From positions 1-64,000 of the forward strand of contig JAILGB010000009.1 in assembly GCA_024697185.1 (NCBI GenBank): DNA of 64,000 nt. Reading direction: 5' to 3'. Below, in pieces: positions 37,426 to 45,973 of the stretch. Numbering within the stretch: position 1 is the stretch's first letter; each line of letters begins with the position of its first letter. The notes beneath the pieces are model-generated. The model was given only the letters and a program-made list of their open reading frames with translations. It did no database searches and had not been told where the DNA came from. The DNA is from Opitutales bacterium (GTDB lineage: Bacteria; Verrucomicrobiota; Verrucomicrobiia; Opitutales; UBA953). The translations under genes and the position numbers were made by a program.

Positions 37426-37998
37426 ATGAAAAAATTATTTGCTTTTATGGCGGCATTTGCATTGGCTGCGACGGCGGCTTTTGCTGGAAATGGCATCCGC
37501 ATTATTAACATGGATACGGTTATCAAGAATTTTTCCAAAACCGAACCGGCGATGGCTTCCCTTCGCGTGGATATCGAGTTGCTCGAAGCGCAGGGCAAGG
37601 ACGCCGATGCGGAGTTGGCAAAGGATCAGGAAAAGCTTCGCGAGATGGCAAAGCAGTTGGAAGATCCGACAAAGTCGGAAAAAGCCAAGGCGGATTTGCG
37701 TCGCAGTCTTGAAGAGAAGTCGCGCGCATTGCTCGCCAAGCGCGATGAGTTTTTGAAGTCTCTCCAGGAAGTTCGCAACTCTATCGAACAGAAACGTCAG
37801 CAGATGCTCAACGAGATTTTGAAGGAAATCGCTCCCGTTATCGAAAAATACGCCAAGGAAAATGATTTGGACGCAGTGATTGACATCACTTCCCGCACAG
37901 TCGTTTACTACAAGGACGAACTCGACATCACCGCCAAAATTTCGGAAGAACTCGAAAAACTCTATCCGCACGAATCCCAAAAGGCACCGGCGTTTTAA
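37426..37998 (+). CDS. Skp/OmpH family periplasmic chaperone
   Basis: 190 residues. Signal peptide (MKKLFAFMAAFALAATAAFA), then GIRIINMDTVIKNFSKTEPAM, the OmpH-family opening, and two long charged helices (about residues 50-140) forming the coiled-coil tentacles. It ends EYAKENDLDAVIDIT..., typical for the family. Skp trimers hold unfolded outer-membrane proteins in the periplasm; the barrels at 1-10533 and 35613 are likely clients. Confidence 0.88.
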   Translation: MKKLFAFMAAFALAATAAFAGNGIRIINMDTVIKNFSKTEPAMASLRVDIELLEAQGKDADAELAKDQEKLREMAKQLEDPTKSEKAKADLRRSLEEKSRALLAKRDEFLKSLQEVRNSIEQKRQQMLNEILKEIAPVIEKYAKENDLDAVIDITSRTVVYYKDELDITAKISEELEKLYPHESQKAPAF

Positions 37999-38030
37999 TA
38001 GGATCGGATTGTCAATTTTTTGGACAAAAG

Positions 38031-38058
38031 CACCGCTTTGAGGAGCGGTGTTTTTTTT
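38031..38058 (+). terminator. Terminator after the Skp/OmpH gene
   Basis: CACCGCT (38031-38037), 6-nt loop, AGCGGTG (38044-38050), then eight T. Not built from the GCGGGAACG motif, so ordinary terminators also occur here. Confidence 0.9.
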
Positions 38059-38068
38059 GAGAATTTCC

Positions 38069-38118
38069 CGTTCCCGCGGATGGTGAAACGCCGTTCCCGC
38101 GCCGTTTCCCGTTCCCGC
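38069..38118 (+). repeat. Three direct CGTTCCCGC copies between genes
   Basis: Copies at 38069-38077, 38092-38100 and 38110-38118, all in the same direction, in the gap between a terminator and the def promoter. They cannot form a hairpin with one another and encode nothing. Confidence 0.85.
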
Positions 38119-38154
38119 GAAAAAATGCTTCTCGCGCGCGCGATAGAAAGTCAT

Positions 38155-38160
38155 TATAAT
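38155..38160 (+). promoter_or_regulatory. def -10 box, leaderless type
   Basis: TATAAT (38155-38160) ends 7 bp before the def ATG at 38168. The -35 region is GC-rich and poor. Confidence 0.5.
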
Positions 38161-38167
38161 GGGACCT

Positions 38168-38755
38168 ATGAAAGTTCCGATTGTGCCGTATGGTGCGCAG
38201 ATTTTGCGAAAAAAGGGGGAAGCGGTTGTTGATTTTGACGACAAGCTGCAAAAGCTTGCCGATGATATGATTGAGACGATGCATGATGCGGACGGGATCG
38301 GTCTGGCGGCACAGCAAATCGGTCTGGCTTTGCAGTTTTTCGTGGTGGATGTTCAGCCGGGCGAGAATGAGTCTCAAGATTTCAAACTGGAACTCGACGG
38401 TCGCCCCGTTCCCGCCAAGCTGGTGATGCCGATGGTGGTCGCCAATGCCAAGATCGAGCTTTTGGACGATGAGGAATGGCTTTGTCGCGAGGGCTGTCTG
38501 TCGTTCCCGGGGATTCGCGGGGAGGTGGTCCGTTGCGAAAATATCCGAATGCATTTTCAAGATGTCGCGGGAACGCCGCATGTCTTGGAGGCGACGGGAA
38601 TGCTGGCGCGTTGTTGCCAGCACGAAAACGACCATTGCCAGGGCATCGTCTTCGTCGATCGGATGGAGGCGCGGGACCGTCTCAAAAACGCGGTAAAATT
38701 AAAGATTTTGAAACGCGACACCTTGAAAAAAGAAAAATTAAAACGGAAAGGATAA
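38168..38755 (+). CDS. def: Peptide deformylase
   Basis: 195 residues. Removes the formyl group from nascent proteins. Three metal-site motifs: GIGLAAQQIG, EGCLSFPG and QHENDHCQG (in the usual HExDH form). The start at MKVPIVPYGAQILRKKGE was chosen over an upstream frame extension because the -10 box lies there. The C-terminus is extended and Lys-rich. The SDR gene starts 7 bp after the stop. Confidence 0.95.
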   Translation: MKVPIVPYGAQILRKKGEAVVDFDDKLQKLADDMIETMHDADGIGLAAQQIGLALQFFVVDVQPGENESQDFKLELDGRPVPAKLVMPMVVANAKIELLDDEEWLCREGCLSFPGIRGEVVRCENIRMHFQDVAGTPHVLEATGMLARCCQHENDHCQGIVFVDRMEARDRLKNAVKLKILKRDTLKKEKLKRKG

Positions 38756-38762
38756 GTTTTTT

Positions 38763-39785
38763 ATGATAAAAAAAGTAGTTATTACGGGCGGCAGCGGTTT
38801 CTTGGGACGCACTTTGGCGTTTGCCGCCATCAAGCGCGGCTGGCAGGTGGTCGCCATTGCGCGGCACTCGGATCCGGCATTGATTGCCGAGGGTGTAAAA
38901 TTTGTTTTGGTGGATATCGCCAATCCGGATTCGGCACCGTTGCTCGCAGCGGCTTTTTCGGGCGCGGACATCATTTTTCATACCGCGGCAAAATCTGATT
39001 ATTGGGGACACTGGAAGGAATATCGGGCGACAAATATTTACGGCACTGAAAATGTGATTGCTGCGGCGCAGGCGGCAGGCGTGCCGCATTTGGTTTATAC
39101 TTCTTCGCCCAGCGTCGTCTATACCGGCGAGGATATCATCAACGGCAACGAATCGTTGCCTTACAGCAAAGTTTGGAAGGAGAGCTATTACGCTTTTACA
39201 AAAGCCAAGGCGGAACAGGCTGTGCTCGCCGCCAACGGCAAGGACTTGAAGACGGTCGCTTTGCGCCCTCATTTGATTTGGGGACCGGGTGATACGCATC
39301 TTTTGCCGACAATCGTCAAACGCACATCGGAAGGACGTTTGCGTATGGTCGGCGAAGGCCACAACATTGTTTCGCTGACGCACGTCGCCAATGTCGTTCA
39401 CGCACATATGCAGGTGGCGGACGCGCTCGATAGCGGGAACGGGAAAATTTGCGGTAAGGCCTATTTTATCACCGACCAGGAAGGCGTCAATCTCTGGCAG
39501 TGGATCAATCGTATTTTGAAAGGGCTCGGCATCCCCGAACTCAAACGCGAAAACGCACAATCTTTGCGCGGCGCCTGCTGTGCGGCGCGTTTAGTCGAAA
39601 TCTTTTGGCATATTTTCAGCATCGACTGCCCGCCGCCGATCACGCGTTTTGTCGCAAAGCATTTGGCGAGAACGCATACGTTTTCGACAGTCGCGGCGGA
39701 ACGCGATTTCGGCTATTATTCCATCATCGACAGCGAGGCGGAGCTGGCGGCTTTGATCGAATCTCTAAAAAAAGGCGAGATGTAG
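38763..39785 (+). CDS. NAD(P)-dependent epimerase / 3-beta-HSD-like oxidoreductase
   Basis: 340 residues. Extended SDR fold: ITGGSGFLGR nucleotide loop (residues 8-17), TSSPSVVY, the YxxxK pair in YYAFTKAKAE, and LRPHLIWGPGD. The C-terminal part follows 3-beta-hydroxysteroid dehydrogenase/OleD-type members, which reduce or oxidise a hydroxyl next to a bulky acyl or sterol chain. Substrate not deducible. It probably shares a transcript with def, 7 bp upstream. Confidence 0.85.
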   Translation: MIKKVVITGGSGFLGRTLAFAAIKRGWQVVAIARHSDPALIAEGVKFVLVDIANPDSAPLLAAAFSGADIIFHTAAKSDYWGHWKEYRATNIYGTENVIAAAQAAGVPHLVYTSSPSVVYTGEDIINGNESLPYSKVWKESYYAFTKAKAEQAVLAANGKDLKTVALRPHLIWGPGDTHLLPTIVKRTSEGRLRMVGEGHNIVSLTHVANVVHAHMQVADALDSGNGKICGKAYFITDQEGVNLWQWINRILKGLGIPELKRENAQSLRGACCAARLVEIFWHIFSIDCPPPITRFVAKHLARTHTFSTVAAERDFGYYSIIDSEAELAALIESLKKGEM

Positions 39786-39799
39786 TCGCTTGACGGTAA

Positions 39800-40270
39800 A
39801 TGGAAAAAACAAATGTCATGCGTTTGTTGACGGCGACAAAAATTGATTTTTTGGCGCACGAATACAATCCTGATTTGACAGACGGGAACGCCGTGGCGGC
39901 AGCATTGTCGCAAAACCCCGACCATGTTTTTAAAACTCTGGTGACGCAGGGCGCGACACCGCGGACACACTATGTCTTTTGCGTTCCCGTCAATCGGACG
40001 CTTCATCTCAAGAAGGCTGCCCGGGCGGTGGGAGAAAAAAGCGTCGAAATGCTCAAGCAGCGCGATTTGCTCGGGTTGACGGGTTATGTTCACGGTGGCT
40101 GTTCTCCGATCGGGATGAAAAAAAAGTTTGTGACGGTCATTGACGCGTCCGCACTTCGTTTCGAGACGATCGTAATAAGCGCCGGACGGCGCGGTTTTCA
40201 AGTAGAACTGGCTCCGGGAACGCTCGGAGAATATGTTCAGGCAAATTTTGAAGATATTATCGAAAATTAA
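39800..40270 (+). CDS. ybaK: YbaK/EbsC-type Cys-tRNA(Pro) deacylase
   Basis: 156 residues, a single YbaK/ProX domain. Motifs: FKTLVTQG, the lysine-bearing first motif; CVPVNRTLHLKKAARAVGEKSVEML; and LTGYVHGGCSPIGMKKKF, the conserved GxxSPxG loop. Such enzymes free tRNA-Pro mischarged with Cys. 14 bp after the SDR gene, 9 bp before the M24 gene: one unit. Confidence 0.93.
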   Translation: MEKTNVMRLLTATKIDFLAHEYNPDLTDGNAVAAALSQNPDHVFKTLVTQGATPRTHYVFCVPVNRTLHLKKAARAVGEKSVEMLKQRDLLGLTGYVHGGCSPIGMKKKFVTVIDASALRFETIVISAGRRGFQVELAPGTLGEYVQANFEDIIEN

Positions 40271-40279
40271 AATACGGCT

Positions 40280-41431
40280 ATGAAGAAAGATACAAAAAAA
40301 CGCGACGTCCTGCTTTACGCGGCGCCTTATTTTAACGCGGATATGCGCTGGTTCACCCATTTCGCTTGCGGTGATCCGCTGCTCGCTTTTACTGTCGGCA
40401 AAAAACGTATCGCAGCCATTACAGTGCTCGAGATGGTGAGGTTCAAAAAAGAATCGCGCTTTGACGTCGTGCTCGATATGAACGCCGAGATGGCGGCTTT
40501 GCGCGAAAGCGTTCCCGATGCGGGACCGGCGGATCTCGCGGCTGCATTGATCAAGCGTTATGGAGGAAAAGCCTTTATGGTCCCGCCGGATTTTCCCGCG
40601 GCGGTTTATGACAAACTGTTGAAACTTGGAATCGATGTTGTCGTCGGCGGTTCGCCGTTTTTCCCCAATCGCGTGATCAAAACGGCGGAGGAGATCCAGT
40701 GGTTGCGTGAAGGCAATCGTGCGTCTTGCGCCGGATTTCGTGCGGTCGAGCGTGTTTTAAAAGAATCGACGATCAATCGTGCCGGCTATGTCGTTTATCA
40801 AGGGCGCGTGCTGACATCGGAGCGTTTGCGTTTGGAGATTGAAAAAGCCTGTCTGGATTTTGGCGGGATTAATCTCGAAGGCGTCATTGCCGCGGCAGGC
40901 GTGCAGGGAACCGATTGTCACTGCGCCGGATTCGGTCCGATCAAAGCCAATGAACTGATCGTCTGTGATATTTTCCCGCGCATCACGGGAACGGGTTATT
41001 GGGGCGATATGACGCGGACTTATCTCAAAGGCAAAGCGTCGCCGGCGCAAAAGAAATTGGTCGCGGACGTCAAAAAGGCGCACGATCGTGCAATGGCAAA
41101 TGTCAAACCGGGAGCAATTTGCTACGATATTCATATGGATGTCGTTAATTATTTCAAGGAGCTCGGCTACAAGACGGAGATTGTCAACGGCGTTCCCACG
41201 GGATTTTTTCATGGTTTGGGACACGGGGTCGGGCTCGATGTCCACGAGGCGCCCAATCTCGGAGGGCGCGCGGTGCAAAAAACGCCGTTAAAGGAAAATA
41301 TGGTCGTTACGATCGAACCTGGACTTTACTATCCGGAAATCGGCGGTTGCCGTATCGAGGACAGCTGTCTGGTGACGGCGGACGGTTGCGAGCCGCTCGC
41401 AAAACATCCTTACAAGTGGGAAATCGCCTGA
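40280..41431 (+). CDS. M24 family metallopeptidase (Xaa-Pro aminopeptidase-like)
   Basis: 383 residues. N-terminal creatinase-type domain (about 1-150), then the pita-bread catalytic domain with the expected ligands: CDIFPRITGTGYWGDMTRT (two Asp), GLGHGVGLDVHEAP (His) and IEPGLYYPEIGGCRIEDS (two Glu). It cleaves the N-terminal residue before Pro, or may be a dedicated peptidase of unknown substrate. Ends 3 bp before a small DUF2103-like gene. Confidence 0.9.
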   Translation: MKKDTKKRDVLLYAAPYFNADMRWFTHFACGDPLLAFTVGKKRIAAITVLEMVRFKKESRFDVVLDMNAEMAALRESVPDAGPADLAAALIKRYGGKAFMVPPDFPAAVYDKLLKLGIDVVVGGSPFFPNRVIKTAEEIQWLREGNRASCAGFRAVERVLKESTINRAGYVVYQGRVLTSERLRLEIEKACLDFGGINLEGVIAAAGVQGTDCHCAGFGPIKANELIVCDIFPRITGTGYWGDMTRTYLKGKASPAQKKLVADVKKAHDRAMANVKPGAICYDIHMDVVNYFKELGYKTEIVNGVPTGFFHGLGHGVGLDVHEAPNLGGRAVQKTPLKENMVVTIEPGLYYPEIGGCRIEDSCLVTADGCEPLAKHPYKWEIA

Positions 41432-41434
41432 TTT

Positions 41435-41713
41435 ATGCGGGGAACGCACACAACAATCATTGAGGCGGCGGAGGAACTGGTCAAACGGCTGAGTACCGTT
41501 GCCGAGGTTTCGCCCGGGCTCATTGATCCTCGTGCGAAATCGCGTTCCCGCAGCCTAAAGATTTCGAGAGAACGTGGCGGCTGGCGTCTCGAAGTCGTCG
41601 CCAACAGCTCCAAGCAGCAATTTCGTCTTTACAAAGTCTCTTTGGACCGTTTGAAGGAGATTGTTTCAGAAAGCGCCTTTAAATCATTTCGTAAAACTTT
41701 CCCGGAAGAATAA
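41435..41713 (+). CDS. Small DUF2103-like protein
   Basis: 92 residues. The opening GTHTTIIEAAEELVKRLS...VSPGLID, then KSRSRSLKISRERGGWRLEVVANSSKQQ and the C-terminal helix, matches the pattern I know for DUF2103 (a small protein annotated as metal-binding). The match is from memory. The RSRSLKISRER segment includes motif-derived residues. Translated from the 3-bp gap after the M24 gene, so it is part of that operon. Confidence 0.5.
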   Translation: MRGTHTTIIEAAEELVKRLSTVAEVSPGLIDPRAKSRSRSLKISRERGGWRLEVVANSSKQQFRLYKVSLDRLKEIVSESAFKSFRKTFPEE

Positions 41714-41722
41714 AAAAAAACT

Positions 41723-43408
41723 ATGACTCCATCCAAAATATTGATCAGCGGTCACCGCAATCCGGACATTGACAGCCTGGCGAGCGCCTATGCGTTGGCG
41801 GCTCTGCGCCAGGCACAGGCGGATGCTGCGGGCGAATATCTTGAATACGAGCCGATTTGCCCCGGCATTTTGTCGGATCGCGGGCAATATCTTTTCAAGC
41901 GTTTTGGCGTTACTCCGCCACGGGAATGCCACGATGTCTTTGTGCGGATGCAGGATTTGATGCAGCCCGCGCCGTCAATCCATCGCGGTTCGACCGTTTA
42001 TGGCGCGCTGAAGGCTTTGCGTTCCCGAAATCTGCTGGAGTTGCCGATTGTCAACGGTTATGGAAAATTTGTCGGGATGTTCAACTCCCTTTCTCTTTTG
42101 AAAACTTTGTTGAATTTGACAGGGGAAGACGAGCTCGCTTTTTCAAGCCGCATCATTTATTCCTCGTTGGAACTGATTTGCAAAGTGCTTAAGGCAAAGC
42201 CGTATCTGCTTTACAATACGGGCGCGCGCCAGACCTTTGAGGTTTATGTCGCTTCGATGCGCGCATCGAGCCTGGCAAAACACTTGCCGGACGATCGGGA
42301 CAATCTGATTGTCATCACCGGTGACAATCCGGACAATCAGCGGGCGGCGCTCGAATGCCGCACGCGTCTGCTCGTCATCACCGGCAACGTGCCGCCGGAG
42401 GCCGATATTCTGGAGCGGGCGGAAGAGCGGGGGATTTCAGTTGTCGCCACAGCGTTGGACTCGGCGTCGGTGATCCGCCAACTCAAATTTTCGATGCCGG
42501 TCGAATATGCAGATTTGGAAACGGCAAAAGGGATGATTTTTTCACCGACAGACCGTGTGAAGGATTATCAGAAACAGATTATGCGTTCCTCGGAGGAACT
42601 TTGGCCTGTCGTTTCTCCGACGGGGATTTTGGAAGGAGTCGTCTATAAGGAGCAGCTGATGGAGGAGCCGCCATTCAAAATGATTCTTGTGGACCACAAC
42701 GAGCCGGGACAATTTTTGGCGGGCGTCGAGGAACTGCCCATCATCGAAGTGATCGACCATCACCGGATTTCAATGTTCAGCACCGAGACGCCCTTGCGTT
42801 TTACGGGTGATATTGTCGGCTCGACTTGCACAATTGTCGCCCGTATGTATCGCGAATCTTCAATTGACTTGTCGCCAAAAATCGCTGGAATTCTCCTCTG
42901 CGGTCTCGTCTCGGACACTTTAAATCTGCGCTCGCCGACAACATCGGATACGGACCGGGAGATTTGTCGTTGGCTTGAGCAAAAATCCGGCGTTCGCGCG
43001 GCAGACCTCATGTCGGAGATCATGGCTGTCGGATCGGCGTTGGCGAAAAAGACGGCGGAGGAAGTCATTTCCGGAGACCGGAAAGATTATGTCAGCGGCG
43101 AACACAGATTTGCGCTGGCGCAGGTCGAAGAAGCGCATTTGGAGCTCTTGCACAACCGGCGCGAGGAAATCCTCAAACAGATGCAAATCCACGTGGATTT
43201 GGAAAAACTTGCTTTCTTCGGGCTGTTGGTGACGGACGCGGAGCACGAGATGTCACAGCTCTTGATTTGCGGTAGGGCGGATTTTATCCGGACACTGCCT
43301 TACGAAAAAGTGGAGGAAAGCATTTATGCTCTGCCGGGAGTTTTGTCGCGCAAAAAACAATTGCTCCCGCAGATCCTTTCACGGATCACCTATTGGCAAA
43401 ACATGTAA
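41723..43408 (+). CDS. Putative manganese-dependent inorganic pyrophosphatase with CBS domains
   Basis: 561 residues. DHH-family opening ISGHRNPDIDSLASAYALA; later VDHNEPGQ and EVIDHHRIS carry the DHH metal ligands. Between about residues 75 and 300 a regulatory insert is present: a CBS domain (STVYGALKALRSRNLLELPIVN), a DRTGG-like part and a second CBS domain. Family II pyrophosphatases with this insert are controlled by adenine nucleotides. The C-terminal DHHA2 domain ends SRKKQLLPQI. It hydrolyses PPi from biosynthesis. Confidence 0.92.
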   Translation: MTPSKILISGHRNPDIDSLASAYALAALRQAQADAAGEYLEYEPICPGILSDRGQYLFKRFGVTPPRECHDVFVRMQDLMQPAPSIHRGSTVYGALKALRSRNLLELPIVNGYGKFVGMFNSLSLLKTLLNLTGEDELAFSSRIIYSSLELICKVLKAKPYLLYNTGARQTFEVYVASMRASSLAKHLPDDRDNLIVITGDNPDNQRAALECRTRLLVITGNVPPEADILERAEERGISVVATALDSASVIRQLKFSMPVEYADLETAKGMIFSPTDRVKDYQKQIMRSSEELWPVVSPTGILEGVVYKEQLMEEPPFKMILVDHNEPGQFLAGVEELPIIEVIDHHRISMFSTETPLRFTGDIVGSTCTIVARMYRESSIDLSPKIAGILLCGLVSDTLNLRSPTTSDTDREICRWLEQKSGVRAADLMSEIMAVGSALAKKTAEEVISGDRKDYVSGEHRFALAQVEEAHLELLHNRREEILKQMQIHVDLEKLAFFGLLVTDAEHEMSQLLICGRADFIRTLPYEKVEESIYALPGVLSRKKQLLPQILSRITYWQNM

Positions 43409-43451
43409 AGCGCGGGAACGTAAAAAACTTTAAATCTTTATCTGTTGAACT

Positions 43452-43457
43452 TATAAT
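43452..43457 (+). promoter_or_regulatory. Possible plsC -10 box
   Basis: TATAAT (43452-43457) lies 24 bp upstream of the plsC ATG at 43482. The -35 region is AT-rich without a clear box. Confidence 0.4.
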
Positions 43458-43481
43458 CATCGCATAGCCCCCGACCTTAAA

Positions 43482-44141
43482 ATGAGAGACAATTATAATC
43501 CTAAAATCGCATACTCGCTGGTTTATTATTTTGCGCGGGCGTTCATGGAGACCTATGGTCGTTTGAGCGTCACGGGAACGGAAAACATCCCGACGAACGG
43601 CGGTTGCCTTTTTGCCGCCAACCACCAAAGTTTTTTGGATCCGCCGCTGATCGGGAGCTGCATTTGCCAGGATATGTATTTTTTGGCGCGCGGCACCTTG
43701 TCCGACAATCCGATTCTAAAATTGATTTTGCCCTATTGTAATGTGATTCCCGTCAACAAAAGCGGGAACGATATTGCCGCGTTTAAAAAAATGTTTAAGG
43801 TCTTGAAGGAAAACGCCTCGATTTTGCTGTTCCCCGAGGGAACGCGTTCTCCCGACGGCAAACTTTTGCCGGCAAAGGGCGGTGCGGGTTTGATCGCGTG
43901 CAAAACGCGTGTTCCCGTGGTTCCCGTTCGCGTTTTTGGAGCTCACGAAATTCTGCCCAAAGGCCAGCATGTGCTCGATCGTGGCGATTTGCAGGTTGTT
44001 TTTGAAAAACCGATTTTTGCAGAGGAATACGATCCGCCCGAAAACAAAACGATGGATCCCAAAGAACGTTTTCTTTTTGCTTCGCGTTACATAATGAGTC
44101 GTATTGCGGCGATAGAGAGACCTTCGATTTTGGGACTTTGA
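43482..44141 (+). CDS. plsC: 1-acyl-sn-glycerol-3-phosphate acyltransferase
   Basis: 219 residues. Acylates lysophosphatidate to phosphatidate at the inner membrane. Motif I NHQSFLDPP (HX4D as H-Q-S-F-L-D), motif III FPEGTRSPDGKL and motif IV VPVVPVRVFG are intact. No gene for the first acylation is nearby. A motif-built hairpin follows. Confidence 0.93.
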   Translation: MRDNYNPKIAYSLVYYFARAFMETYGRLSVTGTENIPTNGGCLFAANHQSFLDPPLIGSCICQDMYFLARGTLSDNPILKLILPYCNVIPVNKSGNDIAAFKKMFKVLKENASILLFPEGTRSPDGKLLPAKGGAGLIACKTRVPVVPVRVFGAHEILPKGQHVLDRGDLQVVFEKPIFAEEYDPPENKTMDPKERFLFASRYIMSRIAAIERPSILGL

Positions 44142-44157
44142 CAAGAATCCGGAAAGG

Positions 44158-44190
44158 GCGTTCCCGTTTGATTTTTCGCGGGAACGCTTT
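44158..44190 (+). terminator. Probable terminator after plsC
   Basis: GCGTTCCCG (44158-44166) and CGGGAACGC (44179-44187) form a 9-bp stem with a 12-nt loop, followed by only three T residues. Confidence 0.5.
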
Positions 44191-44270
44191 AAATTGAATT
44201 ATTGCGAATCCGCGCCAAAAAGATTAAAGTTAGTTTATAGACTCAGTCTCAAGTATAACGAATTTTTGAT

Positions 44271-45950
44271 ATGTCAGACGTATCGACAAAACCCGAATTG
44301 GTTTCCATTAATATTGACGGCAAAGTTTACCAGGTTGCCGCTAAGCAGAATGTGGTTGAGGCCGCCAAAAGTGTCGGCATAGAGATTCCGCACTATTGCT
44401 ATCATCCCAAACTCTCGCTTGCGGGATCGTGCCGTATGTGCCTTGTCGAGATCGGCATGCCGATGCGCGATCGTGCGACGGGCGCGCCGATTTTGAACGA
44501 AGACGGCTCGCCGAAGATCGGGTGGATGCCCAAGCCGGCGATTGCCTGCGGGACCACTGTTTCTCCCAATTTGCATATCAAGACAAAATCCCCGATGGTC
44601 AAGGCGAGTCGCGAGGGAGTGACGGAATTTTTGTTGGCGAACCATCCGCTCGACTGCCCGATTTGCGACCAGGCGGGCGAATGCACCTTGCAGGAGTTTT
44701 CGTCGGAATACGGTCGCGGCGTTTCGCGCTATCGTGATGTTAAGAATGTCAAGCCGCGCGCCAAGAGCATCGGTCCTCGCGTTTCACTCAACAATGAGCG
44801 ATGCGTTCTTTGCCGCCGTTGCGTTCGTTTTTGCCGGGAAGTGTTGAAAAAGCCTGTTTTGGGCGCAGTCCAACGCGGTTCGCTGACTCAGATCGATTGT
44901 TTCCCGGGGATGACGCTCGACGGGAACTATTCGATGAATGTCGTTGACGTTTGTCCGGTCGGCGCAATGACCAGCAAGGATTTCCGTTTCAAAATGCGCG
45001 TCTGGTTTTTAAAACAAACCAAAAGCATCTGCACGGAGTCGAGTGTCGGCGTCAATACGACGGTTTGGTCGCGCGAAGGAAAGATTTATCGGATCACGCC
45101 GCGTCGCAACGATGCCGTCAACGACACTTGGATGAGCGATAGCGGGCGTATGGTTTACAAGATTGTCGATTCGGACAATCGTTTGCACGACAATTATCGC
45201 GCCAAGAGCACCGTTGTTTTTGAAGAGGCGGTCGATGCCGCCGTCGCATTGATTTCAGAGGGGGCGGTCGCGATTGTCGCCTCGGGCAAACAATCCGTCG
45301 AAGAGCAATTCGCGCTCAAAAAACTGGCGGAGGCGACGCAGGCAAAAGTTTATTTGACGGCAAACTTGGACGACAATGACGGCTTGCTGATTTCCGAAGA
45401 TCGCAGCCCCAATCGTCGTGGCGCGCTGTTGACGGGACTGGTCAAAGATTTTGACTCCGCCCGCATAGAAGATCTCGGCAAGGCAATTGACGCGGGAACG
45501 GTGAAAACGGTGATTTGTTTTGATGACGATCTCTGTGCCGCCGGATTGACGGAAGCACAGCAGAAAGTCGCGAGAATCATTTATGTCGGAACACACATGG
45601 TGCCGACGAGCGAAGCCGCAAAAGTTGTTTTCGCGACAAGAACGGTTTTCGAAAAGGCCGGCTCTTTCATTAATCAAAATTTCCGCTTGCAGCGTTTTGA
45701 TGCGGCGATACCGGGAACGGCGGGAACGATGGACGACCTCGAAGTTATCGCAACGCTCGCCAATCGTTTCGGAGCCAAACTCGATGTGACATTGCGAACG
45801 CTGAGAAATGCAATTGGCGCCGAGTGCCCGCTTTTCGGGAATGCCGATTTGAACAAGATCCCTGACGAGGGCGTCGAATTGACGGAAGCCGTCGCAGCAT
45901 TCGCGGGAACGGCGTTCCCGGAGACGGGCTCGCTGCATTACAAAAAATAA
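44271..45950 (+). CDS. nuoG: NADH-quinone oxidoreductase subunit G
   Basis: 559 residues. The N-terminal [2Fe-2S] domain shows PHYCYHPKLSLAGSCRMCLVE and IACGT; the [4Fe-4S] His/Cys motif HPLDCPICDQAGEC comes next, followed by RCVLCRRCVRFCREV and DVCPVGAMTSKDF. Then a shortened molybdopterin-like domain (to residue 559), against about 900 in E. coli. Carries electrons from NADH toward quinone in complex I. A TATAAC box 11 bp before the ATG is the likely promoter. First of three nuo genes only. Confidence 0.93.
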   Translation: MSDVSTKPELVSINIDGKVYQVAAKQNVVEAAKSVGIEIPHYCYHPKLSLAGSCRMCLVEIGMPMRDRATGAPILNEDGSPKIGWMPKPAIACGTTVSPNLHIKTKSPMVKASREGVTEFLLANHPLDCPICDQAGECTLQEFSSEYGRGVSRYRDVKNVKPRAKSIGPRVSLNNERCVLCRRCVRFCREVLKKPVLGAVQRGSLTQIDCFPGMTLDGNYSMNVVDVCPVGAMTSKDFRFKMRVWFLKQTKSICTESSVGVNTTVWSREGKIYRITPRRNDAVNDTWMSDSGRMVYKIVDSDNRLHDNYRAKSTVVFEEAVDAAVALISEGAVAIVASGKQSVEEQFALKKLAEATQAKVYLTANLDDNDGLLISEDRSPNRRGALLTGLVKDFDSARIEDLGKAIDAGTVKTVICFDDDLCAAGLTEAQQKVARIIYVGTHMVPTSEAAKVVFATRTVFEKAGSFINQNFRLQRFDAAIPGTAGTMDDLEVIATLANRFGAKLDVTLRTLRNAIGAECPLFGNADLNKIPDEGVELTEAVAAFAGTAFPETGSLHYKK

Positions 45951-45973
45951 ACGCATAATTTTCATTTTTTCCT